Source of the DNA: Gnetum montanum
Taxonomy: Eukaryota > Streptophyta > Gnetopsida > Gnetales > Gnetaceae
DNA length: 64,000 nucleotides
Reading direction: 5' to 3'
Assembly: GCA_015680685.1 (NCBI GenBank)
Contig: MNCI01005812.1
Span: 551 to 64,550 of the forward strand
Under the pieces are notes generated by a model. It was not told the origin of the DNA. It saw only the letters and a list, made by a program, of their open reading frames with translations, and made no database searches. This document shows, piece by piece, positions 22,001 to 33,521 of the stretch. Each line of letters begins with the position of its first letter. Position 1 is the first letter of the stretch. The translations under genes and the position numbers were made by a program.

Positions 22001-24700
22001 TAGAAGAGTATTGGTCATAAATAACAAGCCATCAAGATTTTGATAGTTTTCCTCCTTTCCTTGTACTAATCTCTACATGTTCCCTCATGTGCACCCTAGA
22101 AAACTATTAGTTCTTTCTCCTCTAGAATAAACCAATGCATCAAGTCATCAATATAGATTTTTAAAGGTTTCCCTTTATTTCCGTAACTATTTTGGCTTAG
22201 TAAAAGAATTATTCAATCCTACATTTATATCATTTAAGAGGAATCTTCTACTCCTTTAAATACATGATATAATTAGTAAACTAAGGACTAGTTGCTAATA
22301 AGGACATAGTGATATCCTTTGCAAATAAAGGCTCATCTAGGAACTAATCTAACAACATTCCTCATCAGTCTTATTATCTCACCGTAATCTAGATAAATGA
22401 CTTATCATTATATTTTTTGACCTTTGTGTTTTTTTTTATTTTAATGTTGAATTCTTACAAGATTACTATCCATTATATGATTTATGGACTTACCATTAGC
22501 TTATTCACAATCACATAGATTATGTTATGATTAGTGTGGACAAAGATTAGGTATGCAAGCATATAGTTTTAGAACTTTTTAAGATCATACACCACTACCA
22601 TTAGTTTTTTTAGTTATGGTGTAGTTCAACTATGCACCAATGATGCTTCTACATAGTGCTAAAGATATTATGGGTATTTTTATCATCCATGTATGTAAAC
22701 ATGGCTTCTGATACATAGTTAGATGCATTAGTCATAATGCAAAATGGCCTAGACTAATCAAGTGCTTATAGGATTGAAGCTTCAACATGCCTCTATTTAA
22801 GGAACTTAAATGTCTTTTCATAAACCATTGTCTAGAAAAAGGATGCATACTTCTCTATGAGCTCTACCAATACCTTTATGATCTTTAAAAATTCTCAATA
22901 AAGTGTTGATAATACATCATATATTCATTATTTAAGCTCTCTGTATAATTCCTTAGATAACCTTAATATTTTCTAGATTAACTTAAATGCCTCTTTCTAA
23001 AATCCTATTCTTTAAAATGATGTCTTTCTAGATCATGAGATGATTTTTTTGCTAATTCAATTTCAAGTTTGTTTTTGCAAACCTTTGCAATACTTGTTCT
23101 AATCAATTTAATCCTTATTCCAATTCAAATTCATAGGTGGAAAAGTCTTTCATGAAAACTTCAATACCATTTCTGATCTACTTTTTGAAGATACTTAAAA
23201 CCAAGCATTAGAAGGTAGTAGGCACATTGTACTTATCAATTGATATGCAAAAATCCCTTAGGAACTCATGAAAGTTATCTTGGCTTGATCTTCTACTATA
23301 ATTTGGATTTGGTTATATTCATCATAACTATCTAAAAAGCTATAATATTTATGACTTATAGTTTTTTTCTAATACCTAACCAACAAATGATAATGGAAAG
23401 TAGTCCTTAAAGGTTGCAATGTTTAGTAATTTGAAATTGATGTAGATTCACCATTAACCTCATTTTTATATCATGATCACTAGTGAACTTACCCACTCAT
23501 TATTTGTAATCAAGTAGATGAATCTAGCTTTCAAAAGTCTTTCAATATCCTTCTTTATAACATGCTTTAGTTTTGGATTCAATCTATGCTATGGTCGATA
23601 TTTTGGCTTCAATATAATATCAATGTATAAGCAATATTGACATATACTTGGATTGATCCCAATGCTTTCATCGTAGGACCATACAAATGTTGTTGTTTAC
23701 TTATTTACAAATTTTGTTTATACTCTTTTATCAGCTCCATATTAATTATTACTAGTTTACCATTTTCAAAAAAAGAATAATTTAATGACCTTGAAAATGT
23801 TTTTAGTTCAATTGGTTGGAATATAGGTTCTTATGAAATTTTCAATTCTTCCTAGCATTGTCTTCCTCTTACAAATACCCCACTTGGAAGAGTTATTATT
23901 TAGCTACTCCATCTCATTTCACTTTTATATATGAGTTGGTATGTGCTCCTTTCTATTCCACGTAGATTATGTATTTATAGCTTTTACTTGCTATTAGCAA
24001 CTCAGTGCATTCGTATTTTACAATTGCTACATATGGGCACCTTTAAACATGCATTTATTCTTTACATGAACTACATGCTATGATGTTTCTATATTTAAAG
24101 GTCCAAAATTTCTTTGTGTAGTTGTACCCTATGTCACTATACATTATGCATGGAAGTTGCAACTTCTTAGAAACTTTATATTTATTCTTTTTGGAAACTT
24201 TCAAGGATAGGTCTTTAATTTCAAGTTTGGCATCAATTCTACTTAGCCAAGTCCTTCATGTAATAATGGAAAACTTCTATTTATAATTATCTACATGGAT
24301 CACAATGAAATCAATAGGATATGTTCACTTACTAATGATGATTGCAGTGTCCTATACGAATTTCAAAGGAACAATGATGGATTGGTCTATAAGCTCTAAT
24401 TAGATATTACACTTTCTAAGTGATAAAAAGTTGTTGGCCTTATATAATTTATGTAAGATTATGTTCACTTTGAAACTTGAATCTATGAGACCCTTGCATG
24501 ATTATTTCCTATAATCTACAAATAAATAAGAGGACTTTCAAGATCATTTTTCTTCCTAGAATAATTACCTACTTTAATATATTTGATAATGACATGGGTC
24601 AATATGAAAATATGCAAATTAGTGCTTTTGTTTGAATGTTAATCTTGAGAATTATGGGATAATGTTAATGTTGCTATGTAATCCATAATCACAAATGCTT
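22001..24700 (-). pseudogene. RNase H, RT and protease remnants, element A
   Basis: Minus-strand order RNase H (about 22450-22850), RT (about 22900-23650), protease (about 24080-24500), as in B. Anchors include 'ttggattgatcccaatg' near 23650 against 'aggatcaatcccaatg' at 54423, and 'gtcactatacattatgcatggaa' near 24133 against 'cgttgtacataatgcatggaa' at 54911. No open frame longer than a few dozen codons. Confidence 0.55.
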
Positions 24701-25300
24701 GCATGAGTTTAGGTGAACTAGTAGGCCTAAAGAAAGGGCATTTCTAGGGCTTACACTTAGAACCTCTTTAACTATCATCTACTTACATGTTTACAACTTG
24801 AGTAACACTTCTTTCTTGTACCTAGAAAGTAATCTCATGTTACATAGGTGAATGAATAGATGATAAAGGATTTGGATTATGTGATTGAAAGTGTTGAAAA
24901 GGATGAGAAGCATATGATGGATATTTAATTTGTAAAGTGATGAGTCTATGAAACTTAAGAGAATATTCAGTGATGAGTAGGAGCTTGATTAGTAGAGCAA
25001 CTAGGAGACATATGTTTCTCAACATAGGATTCATATAGGTTTGATTTTCTACATGGACATTATTTTCTAAATGATGATATTCCCCATGAATGTGAGTCTT
25101 GCTACTACTACTAATAATATCTTTGAGATTTTAATAAAATTCCACTAATATTATATTATTTTTAGTGATAGAACTTCTAATAGTTTCCTTGATGATAAGA
25201 CAACATCCTAGGTGTTTTCCTTTTAATAAATTTTAGGCTTAAGAAATAAGGCCTAGACTCTTGAAGATGAAACATAATTGGCAAAGACCCTTTGAATGTT
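24701..25300 (-). pseudogene. gag remnant, element A (first piece)
   Basis: Lies between the protease remnant and the F insertion; the rest of gag continues at 31274. Decayed, and assigned mainly by position. The frame 24840-25034 is not convincing by itself. Confidence 0.35.
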
Positions 25301-25905
25301 TGTGACATCACATCCCCGGATGTCATGGAAAACATCAAATATATGATATATTAGAAATTATGTGTACAAAGAAAATATACCAAATGCAAAATATAAGTGA
25401 TATTCAACATTATGTATATAGGAAATAATAGGAAAATTACAAAAAGAGAAGGAAAAGAATGCTTTATTGATATAGAATAGCGTATCTGGATCATGCTCTG
25501 AGAGTGTTCCTTAGGGTTTTCTTCCTTTGGCATCTATCCCTTAGAGGCAATCTAGCACTACCACCATGGTTAGGCCTATAACTTGGCTAGAAGAGATGGC
25601 AAGTCCACTTCCTGTCCCACTTCACCTAGCTTCCCATGACTTGCCTATACCAGCTTCGCCACCCAATGACTTGCATGTACTAGCTTCGCCATTTCATGTT
25701 GGCACAACCTCTAATCCCAAGTATAAATGCCTTAGGTCAAACCCCCAAAGGTTACCTTAAGAGACATGTCTATTATTATAGCATGCCCTTTGAGATCTTA
25801 ATCACAACTACCCTTTTGGGTCTTGTTAAGAAAACAATCGCACTTGTTATGAAGAGACACCATCTTCATTAGGCAACAACATCATTTGGGAATCGGGATG
25901 TGAAA
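25301..25905 (-). mobile_element. 3' LTR of element F
   Basis: Colinear with 30669-31273 over the full length with scattered, mostly C/T and G/A differences. The terminal TGACA has become TGAAA here. Confidence 0.85.
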
Positions 25906-26343
25906 ATCTACCTCCCTTAGGTTCCATTCGTCCTCGAACGAGTCCACGTTCTTTATCTTTTTCCAGCTCCAATGCTTTCTTTCATGATTATGTGCTCCAA
26001 TAATTTGATTTCTTCTCTAAACTTGAAGTTGTTTCTTGCTTTTTCTACAAATAAGATATATGTAAGAAAAATATATGAAAAATTAAATATTACTTTCTTG
26101 ATACTTACTTCATTTTCTAAGATAATGATAAGAAGTGAACAAATCTACCAACTACCAATCACCAATCCTAACCAGGGTCACACAATGTGCAACTCATATC
26201 TGGTTATCCAAGTGAAGGTAGGGCAAATTATTTATCCTCAATTTGCATTACCTTAGATATTTTATTAATCTAATTGAAATATAAATTGAATAATAAAGGA
26301 AATAATAAGATCATCAAGTAGAAGTAATAGTGAGACACTTCTT
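25906..26343. other. Element F 3' non-coding region
   Basis: Purine tract (minus) at 25918-25906, then about 420 bases between it and the end of the captured deadenylase frame. The plus-strand frame 25972-26256 is opposite to element direction and not recognised. It may include the 3' UTR of the captured transcript. Confidence 0.4.
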
Positions 26344-27535
26344 AATCTTGATCAACCTTATGAATTGATGGGAGTAATTGTAATTCTACCATAAATGGTA
26401 TGTGATTAGATGATCTTGTTCAGGATGGCAAGGCTTGATCTTGATTCTTCTCAACTTCTTCTTTAGAAATTAGCTCTAGTAACTTAGTAACTTGAAAGAA
26501 TTGGGCATCGTAACAAATATAATCCAAGGTCTCAATTAAGAATGTTGTTGATCCATCTTCATTAATCATTGCAGAGTAATTTGTAAACTATGGTTCTTGA
26601 TGAGTGCTATCCATCAACATCATCTATTCTTGAATTCTAGAGTCTAATTTATCTACTGAAGCTTCAAAATAAGTAGAATATGCACTAGCTAATGGAATTG
26701 CATGCTGAATTAATGGAAACATCTTCTTCAAGTCAGGTTCATCTTCCAAAGATTTCTTTATAGATCCATATTTTAAGAATTGATAAACACTACTTCCAAC
26801 TTTTGCATTGAAGTCTCCACAAAGAATAAATGGAACTAGATCAGTACAACATAGGAATAACTTCTTCTTCAAACTTTCTTCTATTTGCTTAATCAAGTAT
26901 GCTCCTTGACAAAGTCTAACATCTCAACATGTTGTTTTGGCAATCAAATGTGTGTTAACCATGCATACACATCTTTCTGATAGATGAACTTTTAGAATCA
27001 CTACTAAGGCTATGTGATTTTTTTGAAATCTTAACTATTCCTTCTTATCCATTGCTTGAATTTCTAGAATCTCAAAAATCATATTTTTCTAAAATCCATT
27101 CAAATCTTTGTACCAATTCAAACTTTTCTTCTTTATAAAAGATCGCACAACCATCCATGTTGTAATTTCTACAATATGCTAATATGTACGACTCAAAAGA
27201 AGAACTTCCGCAAGAACCTTTTTGCTTATAAATACCTCTATATCCCATTTTTTCCGAATCTAGTTGGAATTGATATAGAAATTCCCATGGTAACACTTCT
27301 TGTAAGCACAAGACATCAACATCCAAATCTTGTAATTTTGCTAAAATGTAGAGTATCGATATTCATGCCAATTCAAGGCCCATGATAGACATAGCAGATA
27401 TTGTTTCTCACTCACTAAGGATCTTGGAAGCATGTTGTATGTTGCAAATTTTATTCTCATTCTTGGATTTTCTTTTAAATCATTTCTCTTCATGAGTATC
27501 ATATTCTTTGTCGAAACAAGATTTTGAGTCTCCAT
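26344..27535 (-). pseudogene. CCR4-like poly(A) deadenylase (EEP fold), intronless pseudogene in element F
   Basis: Homologous to plant CCR4 (carbon catabolite repressor 4) proteins, which shorten mRNA poly(A) tails. Pieces in three minus frames follow the family in order: FATYNML (27448), SWALNWHEYR, LCLQEVLPWEF (catalytic Glu), GYRGIYKQK, MDGCAIFYKEEKFELV, VNTHLIAKTT, DVRLCQGAYLIKQIEE, PFILCGDFNAKVGSSVY, AIPLASAYSTYFEAS, EPxFTNYS, TLDYICYDAQ, VTKLLEL, ALPSxTRSSNHIPFMVELQLL. The whole catalytic domain is present, with at least two frameshifts and several stops; the SDH catalytic motif reads SNH. No introns are visible although plant CCR4 genes have several, so the copy came from an mRNA. It runs in the element's transcription direction. 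Which CCR4 paralogue is unclear. Confidence 0.85.
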
Positions 27536-28584
27536 GTTGTTTTTCCATATGTTTTGATTGCAGGATGGATTAATATATCCTTTTCTTTATGGTTGAAGAT
27601 TGTTCTATTTCTTCAACTAATTCTCCAACTAATACATCAACTGATAATTAAATAATACATCAACTAATACTGATACATCAATTGATTCTCCAACTAATAT
27701 ATCTAATTTTATAATTACATTATCTAATTTTAGTAATATTTAACGACATTATATAATTTTATTAATATGTAACTATATTATTCAATTTTAGTAATATATA
27801 ATTATATTACCTAATTTTTAGTAATATTTAACTATATTATTTTTTATGACCTTTCTACCCCCCTTGAGAACACTGACTCTGGCAATGTCATTAATGACAT
27901 GCCATAGGGATCTTAAGACTATCTGCAAGGGTTATGCACTAAATCTTAAAGCTTAAAAGGTTAAATTTATGATATCATAAAATTATTGAATGTTCAAATG
28001 ATAAATATGACCTCACCATTGAGTTTAGAAGGGTGAAAAATGTTAGAAATGACTATTCATATGTTGAAAATGGACATCATATGCTTGAGTTTAAACTTTT
28101 AATGATCTTGAGGTGCTATATCAAGCAAGGAGTAAAAACTAATCTTTCAGATTCCTTGGGATGGATCTGACTCCACCATTGGGCACAAAAGGTTGAAATC
28201 TATAGGAAACAACTCTTCATTCACCGAAAAAGTTTTCCAAAATCAAAAGTTATGGCTTTTGGAGTCTGAATACTTTGGTGTGAAAAATAAGAATTCTTGA
28301 GAGGTCACCCATCCCAGTTCTACTCTAGAATGTGTGTGCTTAATTATGAAAATTTTATCTCTATTCCTACCACTACCCCAAATTCTAATTTTGGAAACTA
28401 TTTTTGCAAGTTTCTAATTTAGACTAACAATTCAATGATGGAAATTTCAAATTTTTTCGTTAGTTTATGAACAATTAAAAATTTTCTTTCATATGACAAA
28501 GGATTTGCCATTTTTTTTGTGAAGAATAGCAAGGACCATGGTGACACACCGTTTCAAGGTTCGAAAGGTGGTGTTGAAGGCAGT
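27536..28584. other. Element F internal, unassigned
   Basis: AT-rich. A run of 'aactaatacatcaact' words (about 27610-27690) and 'taatttta(t/g)taatatttaactatatta' words (about 27710-27845) gives a loose tandem structure. No coding match on either strand. Confidence 0.4.
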
Positions 28585-28803
28585 GATCAGCAACGCTAGA
28601 GGTGGTGATGGGTGACACTAAAGGTGATGATGGGTAGCACTAGAGGTAGTGATGGGTGACACTAGAGGTAGTGATGGGTGACACTAGTGGCAATGATGGG
28701 TAGCACTGGAGGTAGTGATGGGTGACACTAGTGGCAATGATGGGTGGCATTGGTGGCAATGATGGGTGGCATTGGTGGCAGTGAGGGGCGGAACTGGAGG
28801 CAA
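28585..28803. repeat. 22-bp minisatellite in element F
   Basis: About ten units of GTGATGGGTGACACTAGAGG plus two bases (22-base period), the last ones changed to GATGGGTGGCATTGGTGGCA. The period does not preserve a reading frame, so the array is unlikely to be coding. Confidence 0.8.
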
Positions 28804-30654
28804 TGATCTACAATGTCATTGATCTCTACAGGCACCATGGGTGGCCAAAAATCACTGTATATTTTTCAACAATAGCAATGGAAACAACAATGGTAGCAAT
28901 GCAGTTAATGACAGTGGTGATGGTAGTGCAGATGCCAATGAAAATGGAAGGTGATAGACAATGAAAAATGTCATGAGGGTTTCAACAATAAGTGAGGGTT
29001 TGTGCAAGTGTGGATGGTGCAGTAGCAACCAAAGGGTTTCATCACGATGGCAAGCAGCGATAGCAAAGCAGGACATGATGCATAGCAGGCTATTGTAAGC
29101 AGTGGGTAGCAGCTGATAAAAAGCCAGGACATAGTGTGTAGTGGTGGTATTTGTATCAAGCCACACAGCTGGCATGAGTGCCTACGTGGCCAGCGTAGGG
29201 ATCCATGCGACTAATGGTAGAGTGGCTGGCGAGTGGTAGTTGACAAATCGGTTGCAAGGAAATGACATGAGCAGCATAGCAAGAGTAAGTGAGAGGTGGG
29301 CACATGGGCGGAATGGCAGCGAAAGGTAGCATGTGGCAAAAAATAGTAGTAGATGGTAGCATGATGTGATACCCTTGGGGCTCGCCCAAGGGCCAATCCT
29401 TATTCACCAACCACAGTAACAAGTTAGCTATGACTGTGGCTAGCAACATAGTCAACCTTAGCTGGCAATTTTGCTGGCCTTGGTAGTTGGAAGGACTGGT
29501 CAAGGCCCTCCCAAGGGCTCGAAGCCCTCAAAGTTTTTTTTAATTTAATTTTATTATTTTATTAATATTATTTTTTAAAATAAATTTATTTTATTTCAAT
29601 TTTTTTAAAAAATTATTTAAACTGTGAAGGGCTTGGTTTTGAACCCATGACCTCATAGTCATTTTTTTAAAATAATAATAAGTTCATACTTGAGGTTAAA
29701 CCCACGACCTCCTAGTCATCATTTTTGAAAATAATAATATCTTATTTATATTATTATTATTATTTAATTAAAGTATTTTGGAGCACTAGATAAAACCTGT
29801 GACCTGCCCTTCGATAAGTATTTTAGAGGTTTTTTTAAAATTTTTATTATTATTTTATTCCACCTTACCTCAATGACTAACGTGGTGGTTCGGCCGATGA
29901 TAGGGTAGGGGTTTGGTATAGGTAAACAACAATTTTGGGTTGATTCCCAACCCAAAAATTTTGAAATTTGTTTTTTGTAAATAATAATAATAATTTAATA
30001 TTATTTTAATACACATATAATGAGGGATTTTAAACATCAATATCTCCCAAACCGCAAGTCCAATCGAGATGAAATTTGTACCATTAGAATCATCTCGACA
30101 AGTACTATGAGTTGGACATAGTTTTATGGTTCCAAAATGAAGTTGAGGTTTTAGGAATTAAAAGGACAAAACTAGCTATTTTGTTGAAATGAAATTTCTA
30201 GGTTGACATATGGTAACTTGGAATCTTCTCAATTACTTGAATAGTAAATTTCAACAAAACAAGATCAATTTAGGCCATGGTTACTAACTTTCTAGAAAGA
30301 AATTTAACAATGACCCTAATCAATTAATAATTATAGTATTAAGATGTGTAAAATTTACCTAGACTAATGTATCATTGTCTTAGCAACATCTCTACAATTC
30401 ATGAATCTTGATGAGGTGTGATCAATCTTCATCAATTAATTATATCTATCAAAGAATTTTATTGGTTTTTGGGATCTAGATGCTTGATCCATTGTTTGTG
30501 AAGTCAATGGAAAGGTATCTTCTAACTTACATCACAAATATATGATACATCTGATGATGATCAATGGCTTTTCATGTGCTGTGGCTTCAAGGTTTATCAT
30601 CAAGTTCATGTTGTAGTCAGCCCATGATTTTGAATGGCCCTTGGATCATGGTTT
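28804..30654. other. Element F 5' internal region, unassigned
   Basis: Minus-strand frames at 28852-29175 and 29156-29503 are open but made of Leu/Pro/His-rich sequence without recognisable domains. Around 29630-29830 the phrase 'aaccca(t/c)gacctc(a/c)tagtcat' appears twice, 57 bases apart (about 29648 and 29705), with a weaker third copy near 29795. No gag or pol. Confidence 0.4.
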
Positions 30655-30666
30655 ACTCTGATACCA
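30655..30666 (-). other. Primer-binding site of element F (initiator-Met tRNA)
   Basis: TGGTATCAGAGT on the minus strand, two bases beyond the 5' LTR end; 11 of 12 bases agree with the standard plant site. It fixes the element's direction as minus. Confidence 0.85.
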
Positions 30667-30668
30667 AT

Positions 30669-31273
30669 TGTGACATCTCATCCCTAAATGTCATGGAAAA
30701 CATCAAATATATGATATATTAGGCATTATGCATACAAAGAAAATATACCAAATGTGAAATATAAGTGATATTCAACATTATGTATACAGGAAATAATAGG
30801 AAAATTGCAAAAAGTGAAAAAAAAGAATGCTTTATTGATATAGAATAACGTATCTGGATCATGTTGTGAGAGTGTTCCTTGGGGTTTTCTTCCTTTAGCA
30901 TCTATCCATTAGAGGCAATCTAACACTGCCACCATAGTTAGGCCTATAACTTGGCTAGAAGAGATGGCCAGTCCACTTCCTATCCCACTTCACCCGGCTT
31001 CCTGTGACTTGCCTATACTGGCCCCACCACCCCATGACTTGCCTATACCATCTCCACCATTCCATGCTAGCACAACCTCTAACCCCAAGTATAAATGCCT
31101 TAGGTCAAACCTTCAAAGGTTACCTTAAGAGACACATCCATTATTACAACTTGCCCTTCTAGGTCTTAATCACAACTACCCTTTCGGGTCTTGTTAAGAT
31201 AACAATAACACTTGCTATGAAGAGACACCATCTTCATTAGGCAATTGCATCATTTGGGAATGGGGATGTGACA
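30669..31273 (-). mobile_element. 5' LTR of element F
   Basis: 605 bases, the same length as the copy at 25301-25905. Inverted termini TGTGACATCTCATCCC / GGGGATGTGACA are clear. Beyond 31273 the sequence returns to gag-like sequence of element A. Confidence 0.85.
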
Positions 31274-32480
31274 ATTTTCATATTGGTATATGTCATCATC
31301 ATCATCATTTGAATATGAGTCTACAAGCTCTTCAACCATAGTTACTTTCTCTTTTTGCTAATAATAATCTCTATTTATGTTTTTCTTCTTCCTTTTATCT
31401 TTGTTTTTGGCTCTAACCAAATCTTATTTTTCCTTAATAATATTTAGTGCTAATTAAAATTTTTTATCTATGGAGTCTTACATTTTGTCAACCTTGGTTA
31501 AGATTTCAATAACAAATTTTTTCATTAGTAAGATCATTCACTAGACTACCTTTTCTAAGGATGCTTCTTCCTCTTGTTCATAGATAGATTTTCTTTTCAT
31601 GGAGAGATAGATCTATGTTCTATTTCTCTATAGCATTTTACTTCTTTAGTTCTCCTTCTTCTTTCACTACCTAGTAAATAAGCCTTTGGATCTAATGAAG
31701 TCTTATCTCTAATAACCTTCCTTGGACATAAATCCCAAGAATCTCTTTGAGTCTATCTATGATATGTCTTAACCAATTTTAAGAAAAAGTGTGGCTTAGC
31801 CATCTATGCAAAAGAGAATAATTCAAAGATGCATCAAGAGATTCATTAATGTATTGTCATTACCCTTGAATCTATTTTTTCATATTAGAAATCCAAGAGT
31901 ATGTTTGGTATTTATCATGAAATAGCTCTAGCATCATACTTCATCTTGTGATGGATTTCAATTCCAAGGACTAAGACCAACTTTCAGCCTCTTTGATGAG
32001 TATCTTTAGAAAAAATTTTAGCTTCTACCATTTATTTTTATATTATGCAAGAAGCAAAAATATTGGAAGGCTTGCAAGTAATGTTGAGAATCTATGTTGT
32101 AGTTTCCCCCAACTCTAGGGATGTTATTTATATCTAGTCATTTGATATGGTTGTCCATTTGATGCTTGGTTAAAATGTAGATAACCTACATTATGTTGAT
32201 CATGATTCTTATTATTCATTATGACCCCTATCATGATCATGGCCTCTTCTATGTTATTTATTATGTCTTTGTTCATTTTTTGTCATATGTCATGGTCTTT
32301 ATCTCTATCTCATTAACCATCCCTACCTTGATCTTGGTTATGATCCCTTCTATTATCTTCATCATATTGTCTATAATTTCTCTTCTTCCTTATTCATGCT
32401 CATCCTCATTAGATGCTAATTATAAGAATGATAAATATGAAGAACTAGAAGAGGCATGCTAGCTTACTCTCCTTCCATGA
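31274..32480 (-). pseudogene. gag remnant, element A (second piece)
   Basis: Parallels B's gag at about 56170-56650 on the minus strand: 'acattttgtcaaccttggttaagatttcaa' region against 'cattttgttaactttaaccaaaatttcaac', 'cctagtaaataagcc' against 'cctactaaatcaacc', and 'ccatctatgcaaaag' against 'aaatctatgcaaaag'. Plus-strand frame 32193-32462 is a shadow. Ends where E2's LTR begins. Confidence 0.55.
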
Positions 32481-33458
32481 TGGTGTAGTAACACCTCTTC
32501 CAATCCCATTTTTCATCTCTATGTGTGTGTTTTTGCAAGTTTGCAAACACTAGAGAGATGTCTTGAAAGTCCACAAGACATCTTGGCCAAGACTAAAAGT
32601 GTTAAGAGACATTTGGAGATGTCTTGTTGTTCATATTGATTTCTCAGGTGAGACATCTTTCCAGAAATTGAGATGTCTTAGATAAAATGTCTCCATTACA
32701 GCTAAGATGTCTCAAGCAAGATTTCTTGCAAGTGAATGAGATGTCTTGAAAATTTAGTAGACTTCTTAGTTGAGAGCTAGGTTGACATAGGGACATCTTT
32801 CCAAGGTTAGAGATGACCCATGTGGATGGGAAAACTTCTAACAACACTCATCCCAATTTGGCAAATAGTCAAAATGTAATGGAAAAAGATGGAAATAGCT
32901 AAGGAGAATGTGAGAAGGCATGGAAAACATTTTGAAAACCTCCAATTAAGTTGAGGAAAGGTTTCTAGGATTCTTAGGTTCCAATTTGACATAAATAGTG
33001 ATGTATTCATCATTGTTGATGAGCATAAGTGAGAGAAAGAGCTCTTAAGGGTTAAGAGCTGAGCAAGAGAGAGTGGATGAGCACATTAAGTTAGTGAAAT
33101 CAGTTATTGTAGCTCCAAGATCAACTTGTGGTGTGTTGGTCTTTGTTTTCTTTTCCCTTGTATCTTACTTGTGACTAAAATATCTCAGTCTCAAGTTATG
33201 GAAAATATTTCTATTGGTTATGTCTTACATTGAAAAAAACCATTATGTGGTTGTAGAGCTACTTGCTTTGCAATATCTTTTGAGTATGATAGTTTTTGGA
33301 TATTTGTAGGTTGTGGAAATCCAATTGTAATCTTCTAATTACATTAATTGAAGATAGCTAGTTTTCTTATTTTCTAGTAAATAGTTTTGTCTTTTGCATC
33401 TTATCTAGATTTAGTATTTGAAGGTGATTATTTGTGTAGTGAACTTATTCTAGCATTA
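32481..33458 (+). mobile_element. 5' LTR of element E2
   Basis: Starts TGGTGTAGTAAC, ends CTAGCATTA, 978 bases. Contains repeated 'agacatct/agatgtct' words (about 32540-32810) as the other LTRs of this family do. The shared phrase 'gaggaaaggtttctagg' and the primer site right after the end confirm the direction. Confidence 0.75.
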
Positions 33459-33459
33459 T

Positions 33460-33470
33460 TGGTATCAGAG
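33460..33470 (+). other. Primer-binding site of E2 (initiator-Met tRNA)
   Basis: TGGTATCAGAG, one base after the LTR, matching the 3' end complement of plant initiator tRNA-Met. Confidence 0.85.
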
Positions 33471-33521
33471 TCTAAGGTCTATTGTTACTTGTATTTTTGG
33501 TTAATAATTTTGTCAATTTTA

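Larger units (their letters stand above)
25301..31273 (-). mobile_element. Element F: pol-less LTR retrotransposon carrying a host-gene copy
   Basis: Two direct LTRs of equal length (605 bases; 25301-25905 and 30669-31273) with TGTGACATC...GGGATGTGACA termini. On the minus strand the right LTR is the 5' LTR: it is followed after two bases by a primer site complementary to initiator-Met tRNA (TGGTATCAGAGT, 30666-30655). The left LTR is preceded by a purine tract (AAGGGAGGTAGAT, 25918-25906). Flanks ATGTT (25296-25300) and ATTTT (31274-31278) could be a target duplication with one change. The 4.75-kb interior has no gag, RT, RNase H or integrase that I can see; it holds a CCR4-like deadenylase pseudogene in the element's own orientation, a 22-bp minisatellite and unassigned sequence. 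It is inserted in element A. Confidence 0.82.
5447..32480 (-). mobile_element. Element A: decayed Athila-like Ty3/gypsy element, twice interrupted
   Basis: Pieces occur in the order of element B on the same strand: 3' LTR (5447-6322), downstream coiled-coil ORF (6557-7294, continuing at 15301-17300), promoter-like block (17753-17784), long non-coding stretch, integrase (about 21540-22000), RNase H and RT (about 22350-23700), protease (about 24080-24500) and gag (about 24700-25300, continuing at 31274-32480). The breaks coincide with complete boundaries of two other elements (7295-15300 and 25301-31273), so those inserted into A. Every coding part is full of stops. No 5' LTR is seen; E2 begins at 32481. 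That these pieces form one element rests on order and on phrase-level resemblance to B. Confidence 0.6.

Noticed and set aside
26344-27535. Functional CCR4 gene
   Set aside because: Frameshifts between three frames, internal stops and the SNH change exclude a working product.
28852-29503. Two overlapping minus-strand frames (107 and 115 codons) in element F
   Set aside because: Leu/Pro/His-rich text without domains; the sequence looks like relaxed GTGGTAG-type repeats, so openness is compositional.
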